Positions 6,792 through 16,418 of a stretch of DNA of 64,000 nt are shown piece by piece (the stretch's first letter is position 1; the number at the start of each line of letters is the position of its first letter). Location: NCBI GenBank assembly GCA_903840265.1, contig CAIMFH010000146.1, positions 1 through 64,000 of the forward strand. Reading direction: 5' to 3'. The position numbers were made by a program, and so were the translations under genes. The notes under the pieces are model-generated. The model made no database searches and was not told where the DNA came from. It saw only the letters and a list, made by a program, of their open reading frames with translations. Source of the stretch: an uncultured Schlesneria sp. GTDB lineage: Bacteria > Planctomycetota > Planctomycetia > Planctomycetales > Planctomycetaceae.

Positions 6792-9722
6792 GTGGCCCGG
6801 CAGACAGATCATCTGTTTGCGGGTCTGCTCGTGTTCCAATGGCTGGTCGCCATCGCCGTGGCGCTCTGGATTTCGCCCATGACCTGGATCGGCGCGGCGA
6901 GCCAGACTCATATTCACGTCTGGATGGCCTGCCTGTTGGGGGCCGCGGTGATCAGTGTGCCGTTGATCCTGACGGTGATACGTCCGGGTCAGATCATCAC
7001 TCGCCATGCCCTGGCGATCGCCCAGATGCTCATGGGGTCACTGCTGATTCATCTTTCCGGTGGTCGTTCTGAAACTCATTTTCATGTTTTTGGATCACTC
7101 GCGTTCCTGGCTTTTTACCGTGATTGGCGTGTGCTGGTCTCTGCTTCTGCGGTGGTGGCGGTCGACCATCTTGTTCGCGGCTTGTTCTGGCCACAATCGG
7201 TCTTCGGAACAGCCGATCCTGAACGCTGGCGCTGGCTGGAACATGCGGGCTGGGTCGTTTTCGAAGATCTGTTTCTGATCCGCTCCTGCATTCAGGGTGT
7301 TCGCGAGATGCGACAGATCGCCGAACGCCAGGCGCGGTACCAGCAACTGTTCAACAACATCAATGACGCGGTCTTCGTCTTCGGCCTGAACGAGCAGGGG
7401 GCCCCGACCAACTTTATCGAAGCGAACGATGTCGGTTGCCGCATGCTGGAGTACACCGAGGAACAATTGCTTCAGCGAACCCCGCTGGACATCGAGCCGC
7501 CCGAGTGCGCTGAAAACACGAGGCGAGCATTCGAGAACTTCGGACTCGACGATCGATACGTTGTCGAGCGAACGTTGGTCTCGTCGACAGGGCGGCATCT
7601 GGCTGTGGAAATCAGCGCTCAAGTGTTCCTGTTGGGTCAGCAGCGGGCCGTGCTGGCCACGATGCGAGACATCACCGAACGCAAGCGATTCCTGGATGAA
7701 CTGCAACGTGCGAAAGAAGCCGCCGAAGCGGGTAGCCAGGCCAAGAGTGAGTTTCTGGCCAATATGAGCCACGAAATCCGGACTCCCATCAATGGCATCC
7801 TGGGGATGACGGAACTCGCCTTAGATACCGAGCTGACCTTTGAGCAACGCGAGTACCTGGTGGCCGTCAAGCAATCGGTCGATTCGCTGCTGAACGTCAT
7901 CAATGACATCCTCGACTTTTCCAAAATCGAAGCCGGGAAACTCGATCTGGATGTCGTCGACTTTGACCTGAGATCGGATATCGCCAACACTCTCAAGCCG
8001 CTGGCGATGAGAGCTGATGAGAAGCAACTCGAACTGACCTGCCGCATCGCAGATGATGTCCCGCAGATGCTGCTCGGCGATCCGACTCGGTTGCGGCAGA
8101 TCCTGATCAATCTCGTCGGTAATGCCCTGAAATTTACGGAATTTGGTGAGATCGGCGTTGAGATCACTGTCGAATCGCAAGTGAACTCGGAAGCCACGCT
8201 GTTGTTTAAAGTGTGCGACACGGGGATCGGCATTCCCGTCGCGAAACAGCGGACGATCTTTGACGCCTTTTCCCAAGCCGATACTTCGACGACCCGGCGT
8301 TACGGCGGTACTGGTCTGGGCCTGACAATCTCGATGAAACTTGTCGAGATGCTCGGCGGCCACATCTGGCTCGACAGCCAGCCGGGGCGGGGGAGCGTGT
8401 TCTACTTCACGCTGCAGTTTGGATGCCCACACGAGGCGAAGGGACGCGGTCGCTCTTCACTGGGATCGACGCTGGCAGGAGTGGACGTGCTGGTGGTCGA
8501 TGATAATGCCACCAACCGGCGGATTCTGAAGGATACGCTCGTGCGGTGGGGGATGAAGCCGGTCGTTGTCGAAGGAGGGTATCAAGCGTTGTCGGCACTG
8601 CGAGAGGCGACAAAAGCCAAGCGCCAGTTCCGACTGATTCTGCTCGACGGAATGATGCCGGACATGGACGGCTTCGAACTGGCGGCGCGGATCAATCAGG
8701 ATTCGGAATTCTCGAAGTCGACGGTGATGATGCTGACGTCGTTGAATCAGCGAGGCGATGCTGCTCGTTGCCGCGACCTGGGAATTGCCAGCTACATCAT
8801 CAAGCCGATCGTTCAAGAAGAATTGCTGCACGCGATCCTGAAAGTGCTGGGACTTTCGATCGACGACAGGCCGACGCTACCGATTGCATCTGCACCAGCC
8901 TTAGCAGGTGAAACCGCAAAACTACGCATCCTGCTCGCCGAGGACAATCGTATCAACCAACGACTGGCAGTTCGTCTGCTGGAGAAGCGGGGGCACAATG
9001 TCGTTGTCGTCGCCAACGGAAAGGAAGCGGTTGAAGCTGTCGAACAGCAGTCGTTCGATGTCGTCCTGATGGATGTCCAAATGCCGGAAATGGGTGGTTT
9101 CGAAGCAACGGCGAAGATCCGCGAAGTCGAGCGCAAGACTGGCAAACACCTGCCGATCATTGCGATGACCGCCCATGCGATGAAAGGGGACCGTGAACGT
9201 TGTGTGGCGGCCGGCATGGACGATTACGTCGCCAAGCCGATTCGCCCCGTGGATCTGTGGACCGCCCTCGAAAAGGTAGCGGCCAGTTCGGCACCTGTCC
9301 GTTCGAACAAGCCTTCGCACCAACCGTCCGTTGATCGAGCCTTACTATTGGAACGCGTGGATGGTGATCTGTCGTTCCTCCAGGAGTTGGTCGACACTTT
9401 TATGGAAGAGCTGCCAGTTCGCCTGAACGATCTTCACCGCGCGATCCGTCGCCAGGACACTGACGCCCTGCATAGAGCCGCGCACGCCTTCAAAGGCTCA
9501 CTCGGCAATTTCGGAGAAAGCCAGGCTCTGCACGCTGTGACCACCTTGGAGAATCTCTCGAGCGGAAACTTCGCAGAAGCAGAATCCACGTTCGCCACTC
9601 TGCGAGCTTCAGTCATCGAACTGCACATCTCGCTTGAGGCCTTTCTCTCCGGAGAGGCGGATTCTCCGAATTCGTGGAACCCAGACTGCGGCAATCCACT
9701 GGGCCTCGTCGTAGTGGACTGA
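6792..9722 (+). CDS. BarA-like hybrid sensor histidine kinase (membrane sensor, PAS, kinase, two receivers, HPt)
   Basis: A 976-residue phosphorelay protein. The N-terminal 170 residues hold several membrane helices, followed by a PAS domain around residues 175-300. The dimerisation domain has the phospho-acceptor His at residue 327 ([11 protein letters not shown]), and the ATPase domain follows with NALKFT and GTGLGLTIS. Two receiver domains carry phospho-acceptor Asp at 619 ([12 protein letters not shown]) and 761 ([12 protein letters not shown]), and the C-terminal HPt domain has His 898 ([10 protein letters not shown]). All four phosphorelay residues are present. The start is uncertain: the frame stays open up to 6723 without an ATG, and homologous-looking sequence ([10 protein letters not shown]) precedes the GTG at 6792. 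The 5' end may have been cut by the rearrangement that broke the neighbouring ATPase. The output regulator is not in the window. Confidence 0.85.
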   Translation: MARQTDHLFAGLLVFQWLVAIAVALWISPMTWIGAASQTHIHVWMACLLGAAVISVPLILTVIRPGQIITRHALAIAQMLMGSLLIHLSGGRSETHFHVFGSLAFLAFYRDWRVLVSASAVVAVDHLVRGLFWPQSVFGTADPERWRWLEHAGWVVFEDLFLIRSCIQGVREMRQIAERQARYQQLFNNINDAVFVFGLNEQGAPTNFIEANDVGCRMLEYTEEQLLQRTPLDIEPPECAENTRRAFENFGLDDRYVVERTLVSSTGRHLAVEISAQVFLLGQQRAVLATMRDITERKRFLDELQRAKEAAEAGSQAKSEFLANMSHEIRTPINGILGMTELALDTELTFEQREYLVAVKQSVDSLLNVINDILDFSKIEAGKLDLDVVDFDLRSDIANTLKPLAMRADEKQLELTCRIADDVPQMLLGDPTRLRQILINLVGNALKFTEFGEIGVEITVESQVNSEATLLFKVCDTGIGIPVAKQRTIFDAFSQADTSTTRRYGGTGLGLTISMKLVEMLGGHIWLDSQPGRGSVFYFTLQFGCPHEAKGRGRSSLGSTLAGVDVLVVDDNATNRRILKDTLVRWGMKPVVVEGGYQALSALREATKAKRQFRLILLDGMMPDMDGFELAARINQDSEFSKSTVMMLTSLNQRGDAARCRDLGIASYIIKPIVQEELLHAILKVLGLSIDDRPTLPIASAPALAGETAKLRILLAEDNRINQRLAVRLLEKRGHNVVVVANGKEAVEAVEQQSFDVVLMDVQMPEMGGFEATAKIREVERKTGKHLPIIAMTAHAMKGDRERCVAAGMDDYVAKPIRPVDLWTALEKVAASSAPVRSNKPSHQPSVDRALLLERVDGDLSFLQELVDTFMEELPVRLNDLHRAIRRQDTDALHRAAHAFKGSLGNFGESQALHAVTTLENLSSGNFAEAESTFATLRASVIELHISLEAFLSGEADSPNSWNPDCGNPLGLVVVD

Positions 9723-9838
9723 ACGCTGAGTGGGTCGGAAATGCAGGTGAATGACGCGTATTGGACCGGCTGCGACGGCGCTCGTACCCGTGGCGAATCG
9801 GATTCGACGCATGTAAGCTGACGTGTTAGGAGGCTCAC

Positions 9839-10009
9839 ATGGGTTGTTGCAAAGACGGTGGGGGATTCGACGCCTTGGGATGGCTCGTGGTGTTGCCGCT
9901 CGTCGTTCTGTCGATCCCAATTGGCATCGTGATCGGCTGGAAGTGTTGTGGCATGGTCGGCGCTTTGCTCGGTCCATTTGCCTGCACTATCAGACTGGTT
10001 CCGTTTTAG
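9839..10009 (+). CDS. Small Cys-rich membrane protein, 56 residues
   Basis: A short frame starting at ATG 9839 with an excellent AGGAGG five bases upstream. The product begins MGCCKDGGGFDALGW, then has one hydrophobic stretch (about residues 14-33, WLVVLPLVVLSIPIGIVIGW) flanked by charged or polar residues, then KCCGM and a second short hydrophobic tail. The paired cysteines on both sides of the helix are notable and could bind metal or form disulfides. No family was recognised. It lies downstream of the histidine kinase on the same strand with a gap of about 115 bases. Confidence 0.5.
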   Translation: MGCCKDGGGFDALGWLVVLPLVVLSIPIGIVIGWKCCGMVGALLGPFACTIRLVPF

Positions 10010-10076
10010 GGGCCATTGTCAGGCGACGAGACAAACACTTGCTAGCCGGTCGCGAATCGGCAGGCCGAGTAAACCA

Positions 10077-10202
10077 GTGATTTCTGGGTATCAAGACGTC
10101 ATGATTCCCCACTGGGCCATCGTCCTGCCGCTGACACTGCTCTCCGGCTGGCTACTCCTGTCGAAGCCAGGCCAACGTCCAAGGCCATCCAGCGGAGTTT
10201 GA
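10077..10202 (+). pseudogene. C-terminal remnant of a small planctomycete membrane-protein family
   Basis: The last 42 codons read VMIPHWAIVLPLTLLSGWLL then LLSKPG and a Pro-rich tail. This is the same ending as the next gene (IPYWSIAIPLTLLSA), so the two come from tandem paralogs. The N-terminal part, which should begin with MREFFRGWRRK, is missing upstream. It ends four bases before the next start, the spacing expected for intact tandem copies. Confidence 0.55.
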
Positions 10203-10205
10203 CCG

Positions 10206-10673
10206 ATGCGTGAATTCTTTCGGGGCTGGAGACGGAAGTTAGGATGTGTGACGCTGGCGCTGGCGTGCATTGTCACGACGCTGTGGGTGAGGAGCCTGTC
10301 TCGAGTGGACGATGTTTTCTTCCCGTTTGGGAACGAAGCGACACTCCAATTGATCTCTCAGAAATCAGCGCTGACCGTGAGGAAGTTCGTTTCTCGCTTC
10401 CGCGTGGGAACCGCGAAGGCTGGGCCAGACCGAATACTGTTGTTGGGAGTTTTTCCTCCCACCAAACGCAGTCCGGGAAACGTCGCATTCAGCGCTGACG
10501 AAATGAATCGTTCACAACTAGGAACTCCGTATGCGTGGGCGTTCAGATTCGGTGGCCTGGGGCAGGCGACGTTTGAGGACAAAGAGCTGTCATTGCGCGT
10601 TGTCATCGTCACGATTCCCTATTGGTCGATTGCCATCCCACTGACGCTCCTCTCCGCCTACCGTTCGCCGTGA
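10206..10673 (+). CDS. Hypothetical membrane protein, 155 residues, C-terminus truncated
   Basis: Begins MREFFRGWRRKLGCVTLALAC with one membrane helix near residues 12-28, then an extracytoplasmic domain, and a second hydrophobic stretch at the end (VVIVTIPYWSIAIPLTLLSA). The family is common in planctomycetes, often in tandem copies, with no known role. Compared with the remnant just upstream, the last segment (WLLLSKP...) is lost: the sequence runs straight into TadG-like coding sequence in another frame near 10655. The product may still be made but lacks its normal tail. Confidence 0.5.
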   Translation: MREFFRGWRRKLGCVTLALACIVTTLWVRSLSRVDDVFFPFGNEATLQLISQKSALTVRKFVSRFRVGTAKAGPDRILLLGVFPPTKRSPGNVAFSADEMNRSQLGTPYAWAFRFGGLGQATFEDKELSLRVVIVTIPYWSIAIPLTLLSAYRSP

Positions 10674-11541
10674 TGCGAGTGCCAACGGACGCTTGCCATT
10701 TTTCTTCGCTCCGGCCATCGGCGAGAAGGACGCCCCTCTCACGGCCACGTCATCGACGACGGTTTATACCGGCTTGATCACGGCCTTCGGTCCTGTCTCA
10801 CAGGTTTCGGGTGGTTCCGGCGGAGTCGGCACTGGCGTTGCCTCTGGTTCTGGCGGAGGAACTGGGGGCGGCACTTGGGGAGATTCATATTGGAGCGACG
10901 GCTCAACCTTGAAGGGCACGTTGTTGCCAGTCGCGTTTGACGTGAATACGTGGAATAGTTTCTTCGCAACCGGAGTTTCGCCGGATGGATCCATCACGAA
11001 AGACGCGACCGGAACGCCGATGATCCATATCTACCCCAGTCCCAAGCAATCGCCGGGTAACTTCGGATTGTTGTGCATCGGCCCGTGGACAAATGCCGAC
11101 CCGACCTACAAGAACTGGATTCTGAACGGCCCCAGCGCCAGCGACCTGCAGTACCTCGCGAATTCGGGAGCGTATCCGGTCAGCCTGAGTGCTCCCAAGC
11201 CTTGGAAGGGAACACCCGGCCTCAGATCAACGCTGGGAAGTGCCTTCTCTGCGATCATCGGCCAGCCACGATTGCTACCACTATTCCAACCGAAAACGAT
11301 GAGTCCCTACCAGGCCGCCAGCGGCAATGGCAGCAACACAACTTACAGCATCGTCGGATTCGCAGGAGTGACCGTCACGAGCGTTTCTGGCAATGGCACC
11401 AACATGGATATTTGTGTGAAGCCTTGCAGCGTACTCGATCCAACCGCGGTGTTTGATGCCACCACGATTTATCCAGCTGGCGCTCAACCAAGCGGCCAGA
11501 TGAAAGCATTCACATTCGTCACCTCCAAACTCTCGAATTAA
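10657..11541 (+). pseudogene. C-terminal part of a TadG-like pilus assembly protein
   Basis: The open frame continues from inside the preceding gene with TVRRDASANGRLPFFFAP and has no good start (only a TTG at 10693). The rest is Gly/Ser/Thr-rich and secreted in character, with FGLLCIGPW, WILNGPSASDLQYL and a C-terminal domain ending in FTFVTSKLSN, like the planctomycete TadE/TadG-family proteins placed near Flp pilus genes. The N-terminal membrane anchor and the first part of the protein are absent. No other tad genes are nearby, so this is a displaced fragment joined to the truncated gene upstream. Confidence 0.55.
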
Positions 11542-11631
11542 CGTCGGTTTGCTCGAACAACTGCACATTTGCGGACTTTGCTAGTGTGGCAACCTTGCTT
11601 ACGATTTTGGTGAGCAAAACCGCACACTGTC

Positions 11632-13932
11632 CTACGTATTGCTCCTGTCACCAGCTCGAAGCTTTCTGGCAGCGGAGACCATGTTGGTGAGTGCCGGGAT
11701 CACCTCTTCCCACTGACGGGTCTTCAAGCCGCAGTCCGGGTTGACCCACAGTCGTTCCGAAGGAATCCGCTCGGCCGCTTTCTGCATCAGGGCGATGATC
11801 TGCTGTTCACTGGGGATGTTGGGCGAATGGATGTCGTAAACGCCGGGGCCGATCTGGTTGGGGTAGTTGAAGGTCTCGAACACCTCTAGCAATTCCATAT
11901 CGGAACGGGACGTTTCAATCGTGATCGCATCCGCGTCCATCTGGGCAATCGCTGCGATGATGTCATTGAATTCCGAATAGCACATGTGCGTGTGAATTTG
12001 AGTCTCATCTTTCACTCCGTTCGCGCAAATACGATACGAGTCCACCGCCCAGGTCAGATATTCCTGCCACTGTGAACGGCGTAGGGGAAGGCCCTCGCGC
12101 AGTGCGGCTTCGTCAATCTGAATGATCTGGACTCCGGCCTGTTCCAGATCGAGAACCTCGGCGCGAATGGCCAGCGCCAGTTGTTGGCACGACACCGATC
12201 GCGGTTGGTCGTCGCGGACGAAGGACCAGTTCAGGATTGTGACCGGACCGGTCAGCATTCCCTTCATGGGCTTCTTTGTCAGCGACTGAGCGTACTTGAT
12301 CCACTTGACGGTCATCGCCTGCGGACGGCTGATGTCGCCAAACAGAATCGGTGGCTTGACGCAGCGAGAACCATAAGATTGAACCCAGCCGAGTTCACTG
12401 AACGCGTATCCCTCAAGCTGTTCACCAAAGTACTCGACCATGTCGTTCCGTTCGGCTTCGCCATGAACAAACACGTCGAGTCCCAGTGCTTCCTGTTCAC
12501 GCACACAACGAGCAATCTCGTTCTGCATCGCTGCACGATACGTGGCTTCGTCGATCGTTCCCGCTTTGAATTGACTCCGCGCCCGGCGGATCTCGGCGGT
12601 TTGAGGAAACGATCCGATCGTTGTCGTGGGGTACTTCGGCAGCTTGAGGATTGCTGCCTGTTTCGTCGCTCGCAAGGCATACAAACTCTTGCGCTGACCC
12701 AGTTGCGAAGTGATCTCGGCGACTGCAGCTTTCACCGTGGGGTTGTTGACCCGAGGCGATTGACGGCGCGACTGAAGCGCGGCCTGATTGGCATCCAGTT
12801 GCGCTCGCACGGCATCGCGCCCGTCGTTCAACGCCGACTTCAAGGTGCGAAGTTCTTCCAGCTTCTGCTTCGCAAACGCCAGCCATGACTTGATCTCGCC
12901 ATCCAGCTTCTGCTCGCTATCAAGGTCGACGGGGACGTGCAGCAGCGAGCAGGAAGGAGCGATCCAGAGCCGGTCCCCCAACTGTTTAGCCACAGGTTCC
13001 AGCCAGTCAAGCAGCCCGTTGAGATCCGCCTTCCAAATGTTGCGACCGTTAATGACCCCTAACGAAAGCACGCGATCGGCCGGTAGCTGTTCGATCAACG
13101 CCTGAACTTCATCTCGAGCATTCACCGCATCAAGATGCACGCCGGCCACAGGCAGACCCGCCACCAAGGAAAGGTTTTCCAGAAGGGGGCCAAAGTAAGT
13201 TGTGAGCAGCAGCTTATTTCTGCTGGAACTCAATGACTGGTACGCCGTCTCGAAAGCCTGCTTCCACGTCGGTTCCAGTTCTGTGACCAGGATCGCTTCA
13301 TCGATCTGAACCCATTCGACCCCTTCGGACGCGATCGCCTCCAGCAACTGCAGGTACACCGGCAGCAATCTCGGCAGCAGCGCCAATCTGCCGGAATCAT
13401 CCTTCGCCTTACCGAGTGCGAGGTAGGTGACTGGCCCGATGATGACGGGCTTGACGTTGATACCCGAAGCCGTCGCTTCACGAATCTGCTCGATCAGGCG
13501 GGAAGCATCCAAATCAAACGTGGTGTCGGCTCGGAATTCAGGAACGATGTAGTGGTAGTTGGTATCGAACCATTTGGTCATCTCTCCGGCCGCAACACCG
13601 TCAGGGTTGTCGTTGCCAGCGGCCGCAGGTGCCGACCGACCACGGGCGACGCGGAAATAATTGTCCAAGACATCGCCGCGATAGCCCCGAACACGCTCGG
13701 GGAGGTTCCCAAGCGTGAAGCTCATGTCGAGCATCTGGTCATAGAACGAGAAATCTCCGACTGGAATGAGATCGATGCCATGGTGCGCGTCCCAGTTGAG
13801 GCAACGCAGGTCAGCGCCGACCGCCTTCAACTGGTCTCGCGACGATTGCCCCTTCCAATAAGCTTCTTGAGCGAACTTGAGCTCCCGGTCTGCTCCGATT
13901 CGGGGAAATCCAAGGTTGTGCGTTCTGACCAT
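11632..13932 (-). CDS. metE: Cobalamin-independent methionine synthase
   Basis: A full-length 766-residue enzyme that transfers a methyl group from 5-methyltetrahydropteroyl-triglutamate to homocysteine, the last step of methionine synthesis, in the cytoplasm. The N-terminal barrel starts [13 protein letters not shown], and the C-terminal catalytic barrel has TTIGSFPQT. Zinc ligands are visible: His 649 and Cys 651 in HTHMCYSEF and Cys 734 in NPDCGLKTR, matching His641, Cys643 and Cys726 of the E. coli enzyme. A GAAGG ribosome binding site precedes the ATG. It is transcribed divergently from a LysR-type gene that is most likely its activator, the same arrangement as metE-metR in enterobacteria. 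Confidence 0.97.
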   Translation of the reverse strand: MVRTHNLGFPRIGADRELKFAQEAYWKGQSSRDQLKAVGADLRCLNWDAHHGIDLIPVGDFSFYDQMLDMSFTLGNLPERVRGYRGDVLDNYFRVARGRSAPAAAGNDNPDGVAAGEMTKWFDTNYHYIVPEFRADTTFDLDASRLIEQIREATASGINVKPVIIGPVTYLALGKAKDDSGRLALLPRLLPVYLQLLEAIASEGVEWVQIDEAILVTELEPTWKQAFETAYQSLSSSRNKLLLTTYFGPLLENLSLVAGLPVAGVHLDAVNARDEVQALIEQLPADRVLSLGVINGRNIWKADLNGLLDWLEPVAKQLGDRLWIAPSCSLLHVPVDLDSEQKLDGEIKSWLAFAKQKLEELRTLKSALNDGRDAVRAQLDANQAALQSRRQSPRVNNPTVKAAVAEITSQLGQRKSLYALRATKQAAILKLPKYPTTTIGSFPQTAEIRRARSQFKAGTIDEATYRAAMQNEIARCVREQEALGLDVFVHGEAERNDMVEYFGEQLEGYAFSELGWVQSYGSRCVKPPILFGDISRPQAMTVKWIKYAQSLTKKPMKGMLTGPVTILNWSFVRDDQPRSVSCQQLALAIRAEVLDLEQAGVQIIQIDEAALREGLPLRRSQWQEYLTWAVDSYRICANGVKDETQIHTHMCYSEFNDIIAAIAQMDADAITIETSRSDMELLEVFETFNYPNQIGPGVYDIHSPNIPSEQQIIALMQKAAERIPSERLWVNPDCGLKTRQWEEVIPALTNMVSAARKLRAGDRSNT

Positions 13933-14016
13933 GGCGAGACCTTCTTTTTCTGACGTTTGGCGTGAGGCGGAGGATCGATGGGGCCAAGTCTAGTACTTTC
14001 GCTCCATTACGAAAAA

Positions 14017-14029
14017 TGATACTGTTTCA
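14017..14029 (+). promoter_or_regulatory. Probable MetR operator
   Basis: The 13-base site TGATACTGTTTCA differs by one base from the enterobacterial MetR consensus TGAAnnwnnTTCA. It lies in the 137-base region between divergent metE and metR, about 40 bases upstream of the metR start, where one bound regulator could act on both genes. Confidence 0.5.
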
Positions 14030-14069
14030 CATATCCATAACTTCTGCTCATGCATCGTGAGGTTCGACG

Positions 14070-14972
14070 ATGTCGACAATTGAACGCATTCACCTGGAAA
14101 TCATCCGAGCCATCGATCGATTGGGGTCGCTAACAGCGGCAGCAGACTCGCTGCATGTGACTCAACCCGCGTTGAGTCATTCCATTCGCAAACTGGAAGA
14201 ATTACTGGGCCTGGAAATCTGGACGCGGGAAGGTCGATCACTGCGACTGACGCAAGGGGGCGAGCATCTGTTATCCGTCGCCAATCGATTACTGCCTCAA
14301 TTCGAAAGAGCGGAACGACAGCTCGAACAGTTCGCTCAAGGGGAACGCGGCACGCTGCGCATCGGCATGGAGTGTCACCCTTGCTACCAATGGCTGCTGA
14401 AGATCGCCGCCCCATTTCTGAAAGCGTGGCCTGGTGTCGATCTGGATGTGATTCAGAAATTCCAGTTCGGCGGCATCGATGCCTTGTATGCCAATGACAT
14501 CGACGTGCTGGTCACGCCGGACCCGCTGAAGAAGCCGGGGCTTCTATTCGAACCGGTGTTTGACTACGAACAGGTTTTGGTCGTTGGTCGGGACCATCCA
14601 CTACGGAAGGCAAAGTCTGTGGAACCCGAGCAACTGATTGACGAGACCCTCATCACCTATCCGGTGTCCGTGGATCGCCTGGATATCTTCAGTCTCTTCC
14701 TGACTCCGGGTGGGGTCATCCCCAAGCGACACAAGCTCATCGAAACGACAGACATCATCCTGCAGATGGTGGCCTGCGGCCGCGGCGTGGCGGCACTTCC
14801 AAAATGGCTGGTGAAGGAACAGCAGGCACGATTCGATCTGTTCCCGATCCGACTGGGCAAGCAGGGAATAGCCAAGCAAATCTTTCTCGGCCTGCGAATC
14901 AAAGATCTGGAGATCGACTACATCAAGGCCTTTATCGAAATCGCTCGCTCCAGCAAGTCATTAGCAAAGTGA
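14070..14972 (+). CDS. metR: LysR-type regulator, probable MetR
   Basis: A 300-residue LysR-family protein. Residues 1-60 hold the winged helix-turn-helix (AADSLHVTQPALSHSIRKLE), followed by the linker helix and an effector-binding domain with GMECHPCYQWL and QKFQFGGIDAL. These features and the divergent placement next to metE point to MetR, which senses homocysteine and activates methionine synthesis genes. The start ATG at 14070 follows GTGAGG. A candidate operator with the MetR pattern lies upstream. The assignment to MetR rather than another LysR protein depends mainly on context and on the conserved effector-domain segments. Confidence 0.85.
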   Translation: MSTIERIHLEIIRAIDRLGSLTAAADSLHVTQPALSHSIRKLEELLGLEIWTREGRSLRLTQGGEHLLSVANRLLPQFERAERQLEQFAQGERGTLRIGMECHPCYQWLLKIAAPFLKAWPGVDLDVIQKFQFGGIDALYANDIDVLVTPDPLKKPGLLFEPVFDYEQVLVVGRDHPLRKAKSVEPEQLIDETLITYPVSVDRLDIFSLFLTPGGVIPKRHKLIETTDIILQMVACGRGVAALPKWLVKEQQARFDLFPIRLGKQGIAKQIFLGLRIKDLEIDYIKAFIEIARSSKSLAK

Positions 14973-15032
14973 CGCGAATGGATTGAACGAGCATCGGCCT
15001 TCCAGCGAGCCCAGCCGGTCTGCTTCATTCCG

Positions 15033-16418
15033 CTAGGTCAGCAAGTCGTGGATCACCTGGCCGTGAACATCGGTTAGTCGGAAGTCGCGACCGGCATAGC
15101 GGTACGTCAACTTTTCGTGATCGATCCCCAGCACATGCAGTAAGGTGGCGTGCAGGTCGTGGACTGAGACTCGGTTTTCGACGGCGCGGAAGCCCAGTTC
15201 GTCCGTGGCACCGTAGCAAGTTCCCCCTTTGAAGCCTCCGCCAGCCATGAACATGGTGAACCCGAACGGATTGTGATCGCGGCCGTCTTTGCTTTCCGAA
15301 ACGGGCGTGCGACCGAATTCGCCGCCCCAGATAACTGCGGTCTCGTCGAGGAGTCCTCGACGTTTCAGGTCGCGGATCAGGGCCGCGGCGGCCTGGTCCA
15401 TATCGGGGCAGCGTCCACGTAGACCTTGGTTGATTCGATTGTGATCGTCCCACGGTTGGCCGGGACCATAATAGACGTGCACGGTTCTGACGCCGCGCTC
15501 CACCAGTCGCCGAGCCAGCAGGCAGCCATTGGCAAAGGACGTGCTGCCATACTCCTGGCGGACTGCTTCCGGCTCCTTGCGGATGTCGAAGGCATCGGTC
15601 GCTTCGAACTGCATTCGATAGGCGGTCTCCATCGCCTGAATGCGTCCTTCCAGGAACTCGTCCTGACCAAACGAACTTTCATGCTCGCGGTTCAGTTGCT
15701 GAATCAGGTCCAGTTGCCGACGCTGATCAGGAGCGGCGAGTTGCTTGTTCTGCAGGTACCGGATCATCTTTTCCGGCTCAGTTTGCGAGCAATCGAACCC
15801 GATTCCTTGATGCTTTGACGGTAGGAACCCGCTGCGTGCGCCTGCGCCTCCTCCACCGCCAGGACCCAGCACCACAAAGCCGGGCAGGTTCTGATTCTCG
15901 GTTCCCAAACCGTAATCGAACCACGCCCCCATCGAAGGCCGCGTCGCACCGATGTTGCCCGAGTGAAACAGGCCGCGCGCTGGGTTGTGGGTCGGATTAA
16001 ACGTATGCATCGAACGGACGACGCAAATGTCGTCGATGATCGCTGCCAGGTTAGGCAACAGTTCACTGACTTCGATCCCGCTTTGGCCGTGCTTCTTGAA
16101 GGCGAACGGCGACGGCAGGATTCCCCCGGTCGTCCGCTCGGTTCGCAGGTCAGCCTCGACAGGCCGCTGGCCCTCGTATTTCTGCAGTGCAGGCTTCGGA
16201 TCGAACAGGTCCATCTGCGACGGACCTCCGGCCATGAACAGCACGATGTTGTGCTTGGCCTTGGGAGCAAACTGCGACGGGGCAGGGCCGCCGACGTTCG
16301 CAACGGTGTTGGCACGCGCCGTCTGCTGTGAGAGCATGCTCAACAGCCCGATCGATCCCAGTCCCGCTGACAAGGATTCGATGAACGCACGTCGTGGTGT
16401 GGGTGGGATCAGGGCCAA
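15033..16418 (-). CDS. DUF1501 protein (sulfatase-fold, exported)
   Basis: A 461-residue protein with an N-terminal PTPRRAFIESLSAGLGSIGL, a twin-arginine-type export signal typical of the family. The mature part has the DUF1501 landmarks LFMAGGPSQMDLFDPKP, DDICVVRSMHT, NPARGLFHSG, WGGEFGRTP, DHNPFGFTMFMAGGG and the closing GRDFRLTDVHG. The fold resembles alkaline phosphatase/sulfatases, but substrates are unknown. The start overlaps the end of the upstream cytochrome gene by 10 bases, so the two are translated together, as in nearly all planctomycete genomes where this pair is repeated many times. A second DUF1501 gene reaches into the right edge of the window. Confidence 0.93.
   Translation of the reverse strand: MALIPPTPRRAFIESLSAGLGSIGLLSMLSQQTARANTVANVGGPAPSQFAPKAKHNIVLFMAGGPSQMDLFDPKPALQKYEGQRPVEADLRTERTTGGILPSPFAFKKHGQSGIEVSELLPNLAAIIDDICVVRSMHTFNPTHNPARGLFHSGNIGATRPSMGAWFDYGLGTENQNLPGFVVLGPGGGGGAGARSGFLPSKHQGIGFDCSQTEPEKMIRYLQNKQLAAPDQRRQLDLIQQLNREHESSFGQDEFLEGRIQAMETAYRMQFEATDAFDIRKEPEAVRQEYGSTSFANGCLLARRLVERGVRTVHVYYGPGQPWDDHNRINQGLRGRCPDMDQAAAALIRDLKRRGLLDETAVIWGGEFGRTPVSESKDGRDHNPFGFTMFMAGGGFKGGTCYGATDELGFRAVENRVSVHDLHATLLHVLGIDHEKLTYRYAGRDFRLTDVHGQVIHDLLT

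Noticed and set aside
11595-11617. Terminator between the TadG remnant and metE
   Set aside because: An 8-base stem with one G-T pair is present (TTGCTTAC/GTGAGCAA), but neither strand has a T-run after it.
12181-12888. 235-codon plus-strand open frame inside metE
   Set aside because: Antisense of metE, whose zinc ligands and full length are clear.
13933-14069. SAM or cobalamin riboswitch upstream of metE
   Set aside because: The metE leader is short and no riboswitch core was seen; regulation by MetR explains the arrangement.
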